A DNA stretch of 49,654 bases from Rhodospirillaceae bacterium bin65 (GTDB lineage Bacteria; Pseudomonadota; Alphaproteobacteria; Bin65), in the NCBI GenBank assembly GCA_002238725.1, contig MPMX01000031.1, positions 1 through 49,654 of the forward strand. Direction: 5' to 3'. The stretch's first letter is position 1, and every line of letters starts with the position of its first letter. A program made the position numbers and the translations under genes. A model generated the notes under the pieces. The model saw only the letters and a program-made list of their open reading frames with translations. It made no database searches and was not told where the DNA came from. Of the stretch, positions 8,680 through 16,471 are shown piece by piece.

Positions 8680-9675
8680 ATGGCGCAAGCATCCTCGACC
8701 GCAGCGAAATGGGCGCCCTCGCCCGAGCAGGAAGCGGTCTGGCCGGAGGTTTCCGGCAACGCCATCAACGGCCTGGGCGAAGAGGCGTTCGGCCCGCCGC
8801 GGCCGGTATTCTGGCGCGACGACGGCCATTCGATCCAGCATACCGGTGTCCTGCGCTTCTTCTACGACCGCTATCGCGACAACGCGAATATCCGCGAGGC
8901 GCGGAAATACCGCCAGCGCGCGGCGGAATACGCCGACAGCCCGGTCGCGTCGGCAGCGGCGTCCGAGCCGGCGGATGGCTGGAGCGCCACCGTCAAGCAG
9001 GCCGCGCTGGAGGCCGGCGCCGACGACGCCGGCATTTGCGAATTCCGGGACTCCTGGACCTACACCGACCGGCCGCGGCCGGTCGGCCGCTGGGTCGTCG
9101 TCATGGCGTTCGCCCACGAATACGACCGGCTCAACAGCGCGCCGCACGAGGACGCCTATATCGAGGTCATGGCGCAGTACGGCCGCGCCGGGGTGGCTGC
9201 CAAGCGGCTGGCCAACTGGATCCGCGAGCGCGGCCGGCCCGCCGAGGCCAAGACCGGCCCGATGACCGAGGACGTGCTGATGATCCCGGCGGCGATCGAG
9301 GCCGGGCTGGGCGAGCTGGGCAAGCACGGCTCGATGATTCATCGCCGCTTCGGCTCCAATTTCCGGCTCTCGATGGTCACCACAGACCTGCCGCTGGAAC
9401 CCGACGTGCCGGATGTTTTCGGCGCCGACCTGTTCTGCCAGAGCTGCCAGGTGTGCACCCGGGCCTGCCCGCCGGACGCCATCGCGCGCGAGAAGCAGAC
9501 GGTCCGCGGCACGAAGAAATGGTATGTCGATTTCGACAAATGCCTGCCGTATTTCGTCGAAAACGAGACCTGCGGTATCTGCCTCGCGGTCTGCCCATGG
9601 AGCCGGCCGGGGGTTGCTAACAACCTTGTCACCAAGATGGGCCGGCGCTTGCCGCAGACGGACGGAAACCGCTAG
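8680..9675 (+). CDS. Reductive-dehalogenase-like / epoxyqueuosine-reductase-like iron-sulfur protein
   Basis: Protein of 331 residues from an ATG preceded by AGGAAAG. The middle (about residues 195-250) has IPAAIEAGLGELGKHGSMI and VTTDLPLEPDVPDVFGADL, typical of the cobalamin-binding region of RdhA-type enzymes. Two 4Fe-4S sites follow: C253, C256, C259, C263 in CQSCQVCTRACP, and C288, C298, C301, C305 ending in CGICLAVCPW. There is no Tat signal and no adjacent RdhB membrane anchor, so it is probably cytoplasmic. QueG is the other relative, but the spacing and the KWYVDFDKC linker fit RdhA better. Substrate unknown; dehalogenation in particular is not shown. Confidence 0.75.
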   Translation: MAQASSTAAKWAPSPEQEAVWPEVSGNAINGLGEEAFGPPRPVFWRDDGHSIQHTGVLRFFYDRYRDNANIREARKYRQRAAEYADSPVASAAASEPADGWSATVKQAALEAGADDAGICEFRDSWTYTDRPRPVGRWVVVMAFAHEYDRLNSAPHEDAYIEVMAQYGRAGVAAKRLANWIRERGRPAEAKTGPMTEDVLMIPAAIEAGLGELGKHGSMIHRRFGSNFRLSMVTTDLPLEPDVPDVFGADLFCQSCQVCTRACPPDAIAREKQTVRGTKKWYVDFDKCLPYFVENETCGICLAVCPWSRPGVANNLVTKMGRRLPQTDGNR

Positions 9676-9732
9676 GCTGCGGGCGACTCGCGAACCGGTC
9701 GAATAACCATTCGAGGGAGGGGTCACGTGCGC

Positions 9733-9748
9733 GGCCGGGAAACCGGCC
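9733..9748 (+). promoter_or_regulatory. GNRA-loop hairpin in the dctP leader
   Basis: GGCCGG-GAAA-CCGGCC forms a six-pair stem capped by a GAAA tetraloop. It ends 11 bases before the strong Shine-Dalgarno AAGGAGGAGAAA of dctP. It could stabilise the leader or tune ribosome access. Only the structure is seen; the role is inferred. Confidence 0.4.
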
Positions 9749-9772
9749 GGCAACCCGCAAGGAGGAGAAACT

Positions 9773-10828
9773 ATGACAATGTGCACCCGCAGCATCGCAC
9801 TCGCCGCCGGCGCGGCGACGGCCCTGGCGTTCGGCGCAACGGCCGTCCTGGCGCCGGCGCAGGCCGCCGAGGTCAACGGCCCGAAACTGACCTGGAACTA
9901 TTCGGTCTGGGGCAAGAAGCGCGCCTTTACCGCCGGAATCGAAAAACTGTCCGCCCTGCTCGCCGCAAAGACCGGCGGCAACTGGACGCTCAAGATCTAC
10001 TACGGCGCGGCGCTCTCCAAATCGCGCGAGAATCTGGACGGGCTGAAGATCGGCGCCTTCGAAGGGGCGATGTTCTGCAACTTCTACCATCCGAAGAAAA
10101 ACCCGGCGCTGATGGCGCTGACCCTGCCCTTCCTGCCGATGGCGACGTGGGAGGAAAACCGCAAGGTCCGCGAGGCGGTCTACGCCCATCCGGCGGTCGG
10201 CAAGCAGCTCGCGCGCTGGAACGCCATGATCTACACCTCGTCCTTCCTGCCGCAGTATGAGCTGCTCGGCAAAGGCAAGCCGCCGGTGGCGCTCGCCGAC
10301 TGGAAGGGCATGACGGTCCGGGCCGGCGGCGGCCTCGGCCGGGCGATGAAGGTGCTGGGCGCGACCCCGACGACGCCGACGGCGACCGAGGTCTATACCG
10401 GCATGCAGCAGGGCACGATGCAGGCGGCCTCCTTCCCCTTCACCTACGCCCATGTCGCTTACAAGATCCACGAACTGGCCGACTGGTACACTGCAAACCT
10501 GTCGCCCGGCACGTCGGACTGCCCGCTGACCTTCTCGATCAGCGCCTACAAGAAGCTGCCGGCGCAATACAAGAAGCTGCTGGAAGATTCGAAGGAAGCG
10601 GTCATCGCGGCCCAGATCGACGCCTACAAGAAAGCGGACAAGAAAAATCTGCCGATGCTGAAGAAGAAGCTGCAGGAAGTCCGCTATACGGACGCGCAGA
10701 TTGCGGCCTTCCGCAAGGCGGGCGGCCGGCCGGTGATCGAAGCCTGGATCAAGGAGAACCAGGGCAAGTTCGACGCCCGCGGCCTCGTGAAGTCCATGTT
10801 CGCCGCCGTCGGCAAGACATACGAATAG
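9773..10828 (+). CDS. dctP: TRAP transporter substrate-binding protein DctP
   Basis: Periplasmic solute receptor of 351 residues. A signal peptide covers about residues 1-31 (cleavage near AQA|AEV). The mature part has the DctP/TAXI-like pattern: YYGAALSKSRENLDGLKIGA, LPFLPMATWEEN, then the segment DWKGMTVRAGGGLGRAMKVL that holds the carboxylate-binding arginine, and VYTGMQQGTMQAA. It delivers a carboxylate-type ligand to the DctQM permease encoded next, but the ligand cannot be read from sequence. AAGGAGGAGAAACT before the ATG is the best ribosome site in the window. A stem-loop after the stop separates it from dctQ and should favour excess binding protein over permease. Confidence 0.92.
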   Translation: MTMCTRSIALAAGAATALAFGATAVLAPAQAAEVNGPKLTWNYSVWGKKRAFTAGIEKLSALLAAKTGGNWTLKIYYGAALSKSRENLDGLKIGAFEGAMFCNFYHPKKNPALMALTLPFLPMATWEENRKVREAVYAHPAVGKQLARWNAMIYTSSFLPQYELLGKGKPPVALADWKGMTVRAGGGLGRAMKVLGATPTTPTATEVYTGMQQGTMQAASFPFTYAHVAYKIHELADWYTANLSPGTSDCPLTFSISAYKKLPAQYKKLLEDSKEAVIAAQIDAYKKADKKNLPMLKKKLQEVRYTDAQIAAFRKAGGRPVIEAWIKENQGKFDARGLVKSMFAAVGKTYE

Positions 10829-10847
10829 TCTTCGACACAGGCTTGCG

Positions 10848-10892
10848 GCCCGCCGTCCGCATTTCTATCGGGCGGCGGGCTGCGCCGTTTTT
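10848..10892 (+). terminator. Attenuator between dctP and dctQ
   Basis: GCCCGCCGTCCG (10848-10859) pairs with CGGGCGGCGGGC (10869-10880), including one U-G pair, around a nine-base loop. TTTTT follows at 10888-10892. It sits 19 bases after the dctP stop and just upstream of dctQ. A partial intrinsic terminator here would lower permease mRNA relative to binding-protein mRNA. Confidence 0.8.
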
Positions 10893-10909
10893 CCCTCTCC
10901 GGAAAATCC

Positions 10910-11533
10910 ATGATCGGGAACGCGCCGGAATACGGCCGCGCGCCGCCGGACGACCTGCTCGGCCGGGCGGTCTGGCGCGCCGACCGCCTGCTGGCGCCGC
11001 TTGAATTCGTCTCCACGCTGATCGGCGGGGCGCTGGTCTTCGGCCTGATGATCCTGGGCATGATCCAGATCGTCCTGCGCAGCCTCTTCAGCGCGCCGAT
11101 CTTCGGCTACATCGACATCGTCGAGTTCGGCATGATCGGCTTTGCCATTTTCGGCATCGCCTGGCTCCAGCGCATGGGCGGCCATGTCCGGATGGAGTTG
11201 GTGATCGGCCGCCTCAAGGGCCGCGCCATGTGGCTCGCCGAGACGCTCGGCGTGCTCATCGGCATGATCATCGTTGCCATCCTGATTCCCTATTCCTATC
11301 AGCATTTCGGCCGGGCCTGGGAACTCGGCGACAGCACGATCGATATCGAACTGGTGACCTGGCCGGGCAAACTGGCGGTGCCGATCTTCCTCGGGCTGCT
11401 GTTTCTCCGCTTCGGGGTCCAGTTCTTCGCCTATCTGCGGCTGCTCCTGAATCCGGCGCTGGCGCCGGTCGGCGCGCCGCACATCAAGACGGTCGAGGAA
11501 CTCGCCAAGGACGAGATCGAGGGCACCGCCTGA
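10910..11533 (+). CDS. dctQ: TRAP transporter small permease DctQ
   Basis: Protein of 207 residues with four hydrophobic segments (about 34-58, 65-85, 108-128 and 148-172), the DctQ pattern. Recognisable phrases are ILGMIQIVLRSLFSAPIFGY and EFGMIGFAIFGIAWLQRMGG, followed by HVRMELV. DctQ pairs with DctM and contacts the substrate-loaded DctP. The stop codon overlaps the dctM start as TGATG, so the two subunits are translationally coupled. The ATG at 10910 follows TCTCCGGAAAATCC, a modest ribosome site, which fits dependence on the upstream dctP message. Confidence 0.9.
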   Translation: MIGNAPEYGRAPPDDLLGRAVWRADRLLAPLEFVSTLIGGALVFGLMILGMIQIVLRSLFSAPIFGYIDIVEFGMIGFAIFGIAWLQRMGGHVRMELVIGRLKGRAMWLAETLGVLIGMIIVAILIPYSYQHFGRAWELGDSTIDIELVTWPGKLAVPIFLGLLFLRFGVQFFAYLRLLLNPALAPVGAPHIKTVEELAKDEIEGTA

Positions 11534-12891
11534 TGCTGGGCCTGGAGCCGTTCAACACCGGCATCGTCGCGGTCGTCTTCCTGATCGTCCTGGTGGTGCT
11601 CGGTGTCCGGGTTTTCGTCGCGGCGGCGCTGACCGGCTTCCTCGGGCTTCTGGAGTTGCGCGGCTGGAACGTGGCGGCGGCGATCTCGGGGACCATTCCC
11701 CATTCCAAGACCATCACTTATCCGCTGTCGGTCCTGCCGCTGTTCATCCTGATCGGCTTCCTCGCCTTCTATGCCGGACTGACCGGCAGGTTGTTCGAGG
11801 CGGCGCGGCGCTGGGTCGGCTGGGTGCCGGGCGGCCTCGCCGTTGCGACGGTGTTCGCCACCGCCGGTTTCGCCGCGGTCTCCGGCGCGTCGACGGCGAC
11901 CGCGGCCGTGTTCTCCCGGGTCGCGATTCCCGACATGCTGAAGAACGGCTACGACCGCAAGCTGGCGGCCGGCGTGGTCGCGGCCGGCGGCACGCTGGCA
12001 TCGCTGATTCCGCCTTCGGCGATTCTGGTGATCTACGCGATCATCGTCGAGGAATCGGTCGGCAAGCTGCTGCTCGGCGGCTTCCTGCCCGGCCTGGTCT
12101 CGGCGTTGATCTATGCCGCGCTGATTATCGGCATGTGCCTGTGGAAGCCGCAGCTCGGCCGGCCGATCGCCGGTTTCACCCTGCGCGAGAAGCTGGCGAC
12201 GCTGCCCGGCATCCTGCCGATATTCGCCGTCGTCCTGGTGATTTTCGGCGCAATCTACACCGGCACGGCGACGCCCACGGAAGCGGCGGCGCTCGGCGCC
12301 ATGATCGTGTTCGCCATCTACGTGTTCGAGACGTTCCGGCAGAAGGCCGTCGGCGAAATGGGCGGCCGGCTGAAAGAGGCGCTGCTCGAGACCGCCAAGC
12401 TGACGGCGATGATCTTCACCCTGATCTGGGGCGTGTTTCTGTTCGTGCGCTTCCTCGGCTTCGCCGGCCTGCCGGCCTCCTTCGCCGAATGGGTGACGAC
12501 GCTCGATATGCCGCCCATCGTCATCATGATCTGCATCCTGCTGGCCTATGCCATCCTGGGCATGTTCATGGACGCGATCGGCATGCTGATTCTCACCCTG
12601 CCGGTCGTGTTCCCGGCGGTCGAGGCGCTGGGCTACCATCCGGTCTGGTTCGGCATCATCGTCGTCAAGATGGCGGAGATCTGCCTGATCACCCCGCCCA
12701 TCGGGCTCAACTGTTTCGTTGTCGCCGGGGTCAGCCGCGACCTGCGCGACGCCGAGGGCCGCTCCCTCGAAGTGCCGCTGCAGGATGTGTTCCGCGGCAT
12801 CGGCCCCTTCTTCGTGGCCGACGTGGCGACCGTCGGCGTGCTGCTGGCCTTCCCGGGAATCGTGCTTTGGCTGCCGGGCCTGATGGGGTAA
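11533..12891 (+). CDS. dctM: TRAP transporter large permease DctM
   Basis: Protein of 452 residues with about 12 membrane segments, standard for DctM, the sodium- or proton-coupled transport subunit. Family sequences include AAVSGASTATAAVFSRVAIP and AGGTLASLIPPSAILVIYAI near the first half-repeat, and YAILGMFMDAIGMLILTLP and EICLITPPIGLNCFVVAGV in the second. The open frame extends upstream inside dctQ, but the ATG at 11533 overlaps the dctQ stop (TGATG) and begins the family N-terminus MLGLEPFN. With dctP and dctQ it completes a tripartite uptake system. Confidence 0.94.
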   Translation: MLGLEPFNTGIVAVVFLIVLVVLGVRVFVAAALTGFLGLLELRGWNVAAAISGTIPHSKTITYPLSVLPLFILIGFLAFYAGLTGRLFEAARRWVGWVPGGLAVATVFATAGFAAVSGASTATAAVFSRVAIPDMLKNGYDRKLAAGVVAAGGTLASLIPPSAILVIYAIIVEESVGKLLLGGFLPGLVSALIYAALIIGMCLWKPQLGRPIAGFTLREKLATLPGILPIFAVVLVIFGAIYTGTATPTEAAALGAMIVFAIYVFETFRQKAVGEMGGRLKEALLETAKLTAMIFTLIWGVFLFVRFLGFAGLPASFAEWVTTLDMPPIVIMICILLAYAILGMFMDAIGMLILTLPVVFPAVEALGYHPVWFGIIVVKMAEICLITPPIGLNCFVVAGVSRDLRDAEGRSLEVPLQDVFRGIGPFFVADVATVGVLLAFPGIVLWLPGLMG

Positions 12892-12936
12892 GACCGGCCT
12901 ATCGTTGTAAGCGAACCGATTGAAACGAGGACGACA

Positions 12937-13227
12937 ATGGCTAAAGGATATTGGGTTTCCTGCTACCGCGAGGTGAAGGATCCGGACGCGCTGGCCTCCT
13001 ATGCCGAGCTGGCCGGGCCGGCGGTCCTGCAACATGGCGGCCGTTTTCTCGCCCGGGGCGGCAAGGTGACCGCTTACGAGGCCGGCCTCGCCAACCGCAC
13101 CGTGGTGATCGAGTTCGACAGCTACGATCAGGCCGTCGCCGCGCGCGAGAGCGACGCCTACGCCGCCGCGCTCGAACGGCTGGAAGGCGCCGTGGTGCGG
13201 GATTTCCGGGTGCTCGAAGGGGTCTGA
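12937..13227 (+). CDS. DUF1330 family protein
   Basis: Protein of 96 residues that fits the DUF1330 domain, a dimeric ferredoxin-like alpha/beta barrel fold related to antibiotic-biosynthesis monooxygenases. Typical pieces are KGYWVSCYREVKDPDALASY, GGRFLARGG and VVIEFDSYDQAVAARESDAY. No catalytic role is established for the family. It starts 45 bases after dctM in the same orientation (GAAACGAGGACGACA precedes the ATG), so it may belong to the TRAP operon and act on the imported compound, but that is only inference from position. Confidence 0.85.
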   Translation: MAKGYWVSCYREVKDPDALASYAELAGPAVLQHGGRFLARGGKVTAYEAGLANRTVVIEFDSYDQAVAARESDAYAAALERLEGAVVRDFRVLEGV

Positions 13228-13326
13228 TCGGGTCTTTCGAAGCGTCGCCAGCGGGACGGGGCAACTTCGCGGCAGAAATTCCGCCTAAGGAATTGCCTTG
13301 CATAAGCGCGCTTCAGCCACCCGCAT

Positions 13327-13451
13327 CCCCCTCCCCTTGGGGGAGGGGCTAGGGGAGGGGTCGGCTGTCATCGCGCAGATGTCTGGTTCCGACGATGTTG
13401 CAGTCTCTGCGCACCCCTCCCCCTAACCCCCTCCCCCAAGGGGAGGGGGGA
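13327..13451. repeat. Inverted pair of G/C-tract repeats
   Basis: Element A at about 13327-13360 contains CTCCCCTTGGGGGAGGGG then CTAGGGGAGGGG. Element B at about 13412-13451 is its inverse, CCCCTCCCCCTAACCCC then CTCCCCCAAGGGGAGG. Each is a hairpin alone and the two can pair over about 35 bases. They occupy most of the 328-base gap between two convergent genes, so a bidirectional terminator role is plausible. No ORF is present in 13228-13555. Confidence 0.7.
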
Positions 13452-13555
13452 GGCGGGGTGCAAACCGGATACATGGGTAACAGGTCCGATGGTCGGCGAG
13501 GCGGAGCTTGCCGACGGTTTGGGCAGCTGCCGGTGCTGCGGTCGCGCGGATGCGT

Positions 13556-14593
13556 TCAGGCGGCGGCTTTCAGCGCGCCCCGTTCGATCATCGCCTCGGC
13601 GATCTGGATGGTGTTGAGCGCGGCGCCCTTGCGCAGATTGTCCGAGACGACCCACAGGGCCAGGCCGTGCGGCACGGTCGGGTCCTTGCGGATGCGGCTG
13701 ACATAGACCTTGTCCTCGCCGGCGCATTCGACCGGCGTCACATAGCCTTCGTCGGCGCGGTAATCGATCACCGAAACGCCGGGCGCCGCTTCCAGCGCCT
13801 CGCGGGCCTCGTCCTCGCCGATGGCGCTCTCGAACTCCAGGTGCACGGCCTCGGCATGGCCGATGAAGACCGGCACGCGCACGCAGGTCGCGATCATGTC
13901 GATGGCCGGGTCGAGGATCTTCTTCGTCTCGTTGACCATCTTCCATTCCTCTTTCGTCGAGCCGTCCTCCATGAAGGCGTCGATATGGGGAATGACGTTG
14001 AAGGCGATCTGCTTGGTGAACTTCGCCTTGTCCGTGCCGCCGCCGGCATAGATGTTGCGGGTCTGCTCGAACAGTTCGTCCATGCCCGCCTTGCCGGCGC
14101 CGGAGACCGACTGGTAGGTCGCGACCGAAACCCGCCGGATGCGCGCCGCATCGTGCAGCGGCTTGAGCGCGACGACGAGCTGGATCGTCGAGCAGTTCGG
14201 ATTGGCGACGATGTTACGCCGGTCGTTGCGCGCCATGTAGCCGGCGAGCGCATCGCCGTTCACCTCCGGCACGACCAGCGGCACGTCCTCGTCCATCCGG
14301 AACTGGCTGGTGTTGTCGATCACCAGGCAGCCGGCGGCGGCCGCCCGCGGCGCGTGTTCTTTTGAGACTTTCGCGCCGGGCGAGGAAAAGGCGATATCGA
14401 CGCCGTCGAAATCGAAAGTCGCGAGGTTTTTCACCTCCAGCGGCCGGCCGTTGAAATCGATCGGATCGCCTTCCGAGCGCGGCGAGGCGAGCGGAATCAC
14501 CTCGTCCGCCGGGAACTTCCGTTCGGCCAGCAGGTCGAGCATTTCCCGGCCGACATTGCCGGTCGCGCCGACCACGGCGATGCGATAACCCAT
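13556..14593 (-). CDS. asd: Aspartate-semialdehyde dehydrogenase
   Basis: Reduces aspartyl phosphate to aspartate semialdehyde with NADPH, the branch point to lysine, diaminopimelate, threonine and methionine. The protein has 345 residues. The Rossmann motif VVGATGNVGREML is at 7-19, the catalytic cysteine is C134 in NPNCSTIQ, and the active-site histidine lies in VFIGHAEAVHLEFES. The ATG at 14593 has GGAG eight bases upstream and is preferred to the GTG at 14602. In many relatives asd sits near leuCDB; here it is about 9 kb from leuCD on the opposite strand. The lysine-pathway gene dapF lies 4 kb to the right. Confidence 0.95.
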   Translation of the reverse strand: MGYRIAVVGATGNVGREMLDLLAERKFPADEVIPLASPRSEGDPIDFNGRPLEVKNLATFDFDGVDIAFSSPGAKVSKEHAPRAAAAGCLVIDNTSQFRMDEDVPLVVPEVNGDALAGYMARNDRRNIVANPNCSTIQLVVALKPLHDAARIRRVSVATYQSVSGAGKAGMDELFEQTRNIYAGGGTDKAKFTKQIAFNVIPHIDAFMEDGSTKEEWKMVNETKKILDPAIDMIATCVRVPVFIGHAEAVHLEFESAIGEDEAREALEAAPGVSVIDYRADEGYVTPVECAGEDKVYVSRIRKDPTVPHGLALWVVSDNLRKGAALNTIQIAEAMIERGALKAAA

Positions 14594-14731
14594 TCTTCTC
14601 ACTCCGATTTCAGGCGGGAACGGCGCTTGAATTGGCGAACCGTCCGCCGCACTTCAAGTTATACTGCGCCGCGTGCGGCACGGTGGATTGCCGCCCAGGC
14701 TACAAGAGGCGCGTTCGGGGAGGCGAAAGCG

Positions 14732-15082
14732 ATGCCCGGGAAACCCGCTGCCGGCGAGAAAATCGCCAGCTACACCGATTTCTGGCCCTTCTATCTCGGC
14801 GAACACCGCAACCCGCGAACCCGCCATCTGCATTATTTCGGCACCTCGCTCGCCATCGCCGCGGTGATCGTCGCCGTGGCGAGCCAGACCTGGTGGCTGC
14901 TCGCCGCCGCGGTGTTCTGCGGTTATTTCTTCGCCTGGATCGGCCATTTCTTCGTCGAAAGGAACCGGCCGGCAACCTTCACCTATCCGGTCTGGTCGCT
15001 GTTCAGCGATTTCCGGATGCTGTGGCGCTGGGCGACCGGGCGGCTGGCCGGCGATTACGAACGCTTCGGCATTCCGCAATAG
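14732..15082 (+). CDS. Mpo1-like (DUF962) membrane protein
   Basis: Protein of 116 residues. It matches DUF962/Mpo1: YTDFWPFYLGEHRNPRTRHL, then HYFGTSLAIAAVIVAVASQ in a first membrane helix and GYFFAWIGHFFVERNRPATF after a second. The His residues in GEHRNPRTRHLHYFG and WIGHFF match the conserved His set that binds Fe2+ in yeast Mpo1, a dioxygenase of 2-hydroxy fatty acid alpha-oxidation. Activity in bacteria is inferred. The ATG at 14732 follows GGGGAGGCG, and the open frame upstream to 14627 has no family match. It is divergent from asd. Confidence 0.85.
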   Translation: MPGKPAAGEKIASYTDFWPFYLGEHRNPRTRHLHYFGTSLAIAAVIVAVASQTWWLLAAAVFCGYFFAWIGHFFVERNRPATFTYPVWSLFSDFRMLWRWATGRLAGDYERFGIPQ

Positions 15083-15202
15083 GCCCCGGATGACAAAAGG
15101 TCCAGACGCAAACGGCTCCCCGCGATCCGCATCGCGGGAAGCCGCCTGAATTCCTGGGCGCTCCTCCCGCGGACCGGGTCCGCGGGACGGCGCGGACCGG
15201 GA

Positions 15203-15376
15203 CTACTGCTGTTTCTTCTTGGTCGTGTCGGTCGTGTTGGTCACGACCGTCTGCTCGACCTTCGGTTTCTCCGACTGGGCCATGCCGGCCATCGGGCAGG
15301 CGAAGGCCGCGCCGGCGGTGCCGAACACGAAACCGGCGACGCAAAGGCCGAGAGCCGCGGTCTTGATCTGGCGCAT
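15203..15376 (-). CDS. Small secreted protein of unknown function
   Basis: Peptide of 57 residues with a clear export signal: Arg/Lys at the N-terminus, the core AALGLCVAGFVFGTAGAAFA, and a probable cleavage before CPMAGMA. The mature part is about 33 residues, Thr/Lys-rich, ending TTDTTKKKQQ, with a single N-terminal Cys. It is not a classical lipobox because Cys is preceded by AFA. GGGGAGGA lies five bases before the ATG at 15376, which supports real translation. Similar short Thr/Lys-tailed secreted peptides occur in other alphaproteobacteria, with no known role. It is divergent from the YdhR-like gene. Confidence 0.65.
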   Translation of the reverse strand: MRQIKTAALGLCVAGFVFGTAGAAFACPMAGMAQSEKPKVEQTVVTNTTDTTKKKQQ

Positions 15377-15493
15377 GGGAATCCTCCCCACAGGAGCTTC
15401 GCGCATTATGCTATGAAAATCCTATACCGACAGCCGGTTCCGGTCAACGCGGATCGCGTTTGCGCTGCGCCGGACAGAGGGAAGGAGCACGCC

Positions 15494-15829
15494 ATGATCT
15501 GCGCCGTCGTCCGCTACAGGCTGCCGCCGTCCATCGACCGGGCGGCCTGCCGCGACCATTTCGAGAAGATCGCGCCCGGTTTCCGCGACGTGCCGGGCCT
15601 CATCAGCAAGCACTTCATCTGCGCCGACAACGGGATCGCCGGCGGCGTCTACCAGTGGAAGAGCCGCGAAGCTGCCGAGGCCTTCTATTCCGGGCCGTGG
15701 CGCGACGGCATCGTCGAGCGCTACGGCATGGCGCCGGAGATCGAATTTTTCTCGGTGTTTTGCGTCACCGACAATGTGGCGGACGAGGTCCGGGTGCTTG
15801 AGCCGGCCCCGGCGGTCGCAGCGGAATAG
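15494..15829 (+). CDS. YdhR-like monooxygenase-fold protein
   Basis: Protein of 111 residues with the dimeric alpha/beta barrel (ABM-like) fold. Signatures of the YdhR group include CRDHFEKIAPGFRDVPGLIS, then KHFICADNGIAGGVYQWKS and EAFYSGPWRDGIVERYGMAP. Members are annotated as putative monooxygenases, but no reaction is established for this subgroup. The ATG at 15494 is preceded by GAAGGAGC, far better than the in-frame codon at 15413. It converges with yciB, whose stop is 19 bases away. Confidence 0.82.
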   Translation: MICAVVRYRLPPSIDRAACRDHFEKIAPGFRDVPGLISKHFICADNGIAGGVYQWKSREAAEAFYSGPWRDGIVERYGMAPEIEFFSVFCVTDNVADEVRVLEPAPAVAAE

Positions 15830-15847
15830 CGTGCAACAAAGGGCCCG

Positions 15848-16471
15848 CTAATCCCTCTTCGCCTTCTCCCGCTTCAATTCGCCGAACGGGCCGCCGTCGG
15901 TCGCGTGGCGCTGGATCAACGGCAGTTGCGAGAGCGCGAAGACGATGGTGATCGGCATATTGCCGAACACCTTGAAGGAAACCCAGAAGCTCTCCGTCTG
16001 GGTGCGCCAGACGATCTCGTTCAGTATCGCCATGAAGACGAAGAAGCAGGCCCAGCGGAACGACAGCTTGAACCAGCCCGCTTCGGTCAGCTGAAAGATC
16101 GGGCCGAACAGGTATTTCAGGAAGGCGCGGCGGAACAGCAGGCCGGCGAACAGCGTGAAGGCGAACAGGCCGTTCACGATGGTCGGCTTCATCTTGATGA
16201 AGGTGTCGTCCTGCAGGATCAGCGTCAGGCCGCCGAAGATGACCACGACAACCGTCGTCACCAGCGGCATCAGCGGCACGCGGCGCTCCAGCCGGATCGA
16301 GAAGAACAGGGAGACCAGCATCGCCGGGATGAAGGCGGCGGTGGCCACCATCAGGTCCCAGACGAAATAGCAGACGAAAAAGGCGCCGAGCGGCCCGAAC
16401 TCGATCAGCGTCCGGGCCAGCGGATCGACCTTCGACTTCTCCGACGGGTTGGCAGCGAAATTGAGTTTCAT
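15848..16471 (-). CDS. yciB: Inner-membrane-spanning protein YciB (IspZ/septation protein A)
   Basis: Protein of 207 residues with five or six membrane helices. Family phrases are EFGPLGAFFVCYFVWDLMVA, LQDDTFIKMKPTIVNGLFAF and WACFFVFMAILNEIVWRTQT. YciB interacts with cell-elongation and division complexes and helps maintain the envelope; loss in Shigella gave the septation phenotype behind the name IspZ. The ATG overlaps the ftsY stop by four bases (ATGA), making it the last gene of the dapF-mtaB-ftsY-yciB unit. The C-terminal 25 residues are charged. Confidence 0.93.
   Translation of the reverse strand: MKLNFAANPSEKSKVDPLARTLIEFGPLGAFFVCYFVWDLMVATAAFIPAMLVSLFFSIRLERRVPLMPLVTTVVVVIFGGLTLILQDDTFIKMKPTIVNGLFAFTLFAGLLFRRAFLKYLFGPIFQLTEAGWFKLSFRWACFFVFMAILNEIVWRTQTESFWVSFKVFGNMPITIVFALSQLPLIQRHATDGGPFGELKREKAKRD

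Noticed and set aside
7005..8768. 587-codon open frame antisense to dcd and gapR
   Set aside because: No motif, and both sense genes are strongly supported by family sequence.
11431..13035. 534-codon open frame antisense to dctM
   Set aside because: Very rich in Arg, Gln, Asp and His with no hydrophobic core; a shadow of the membrane-protein codons.
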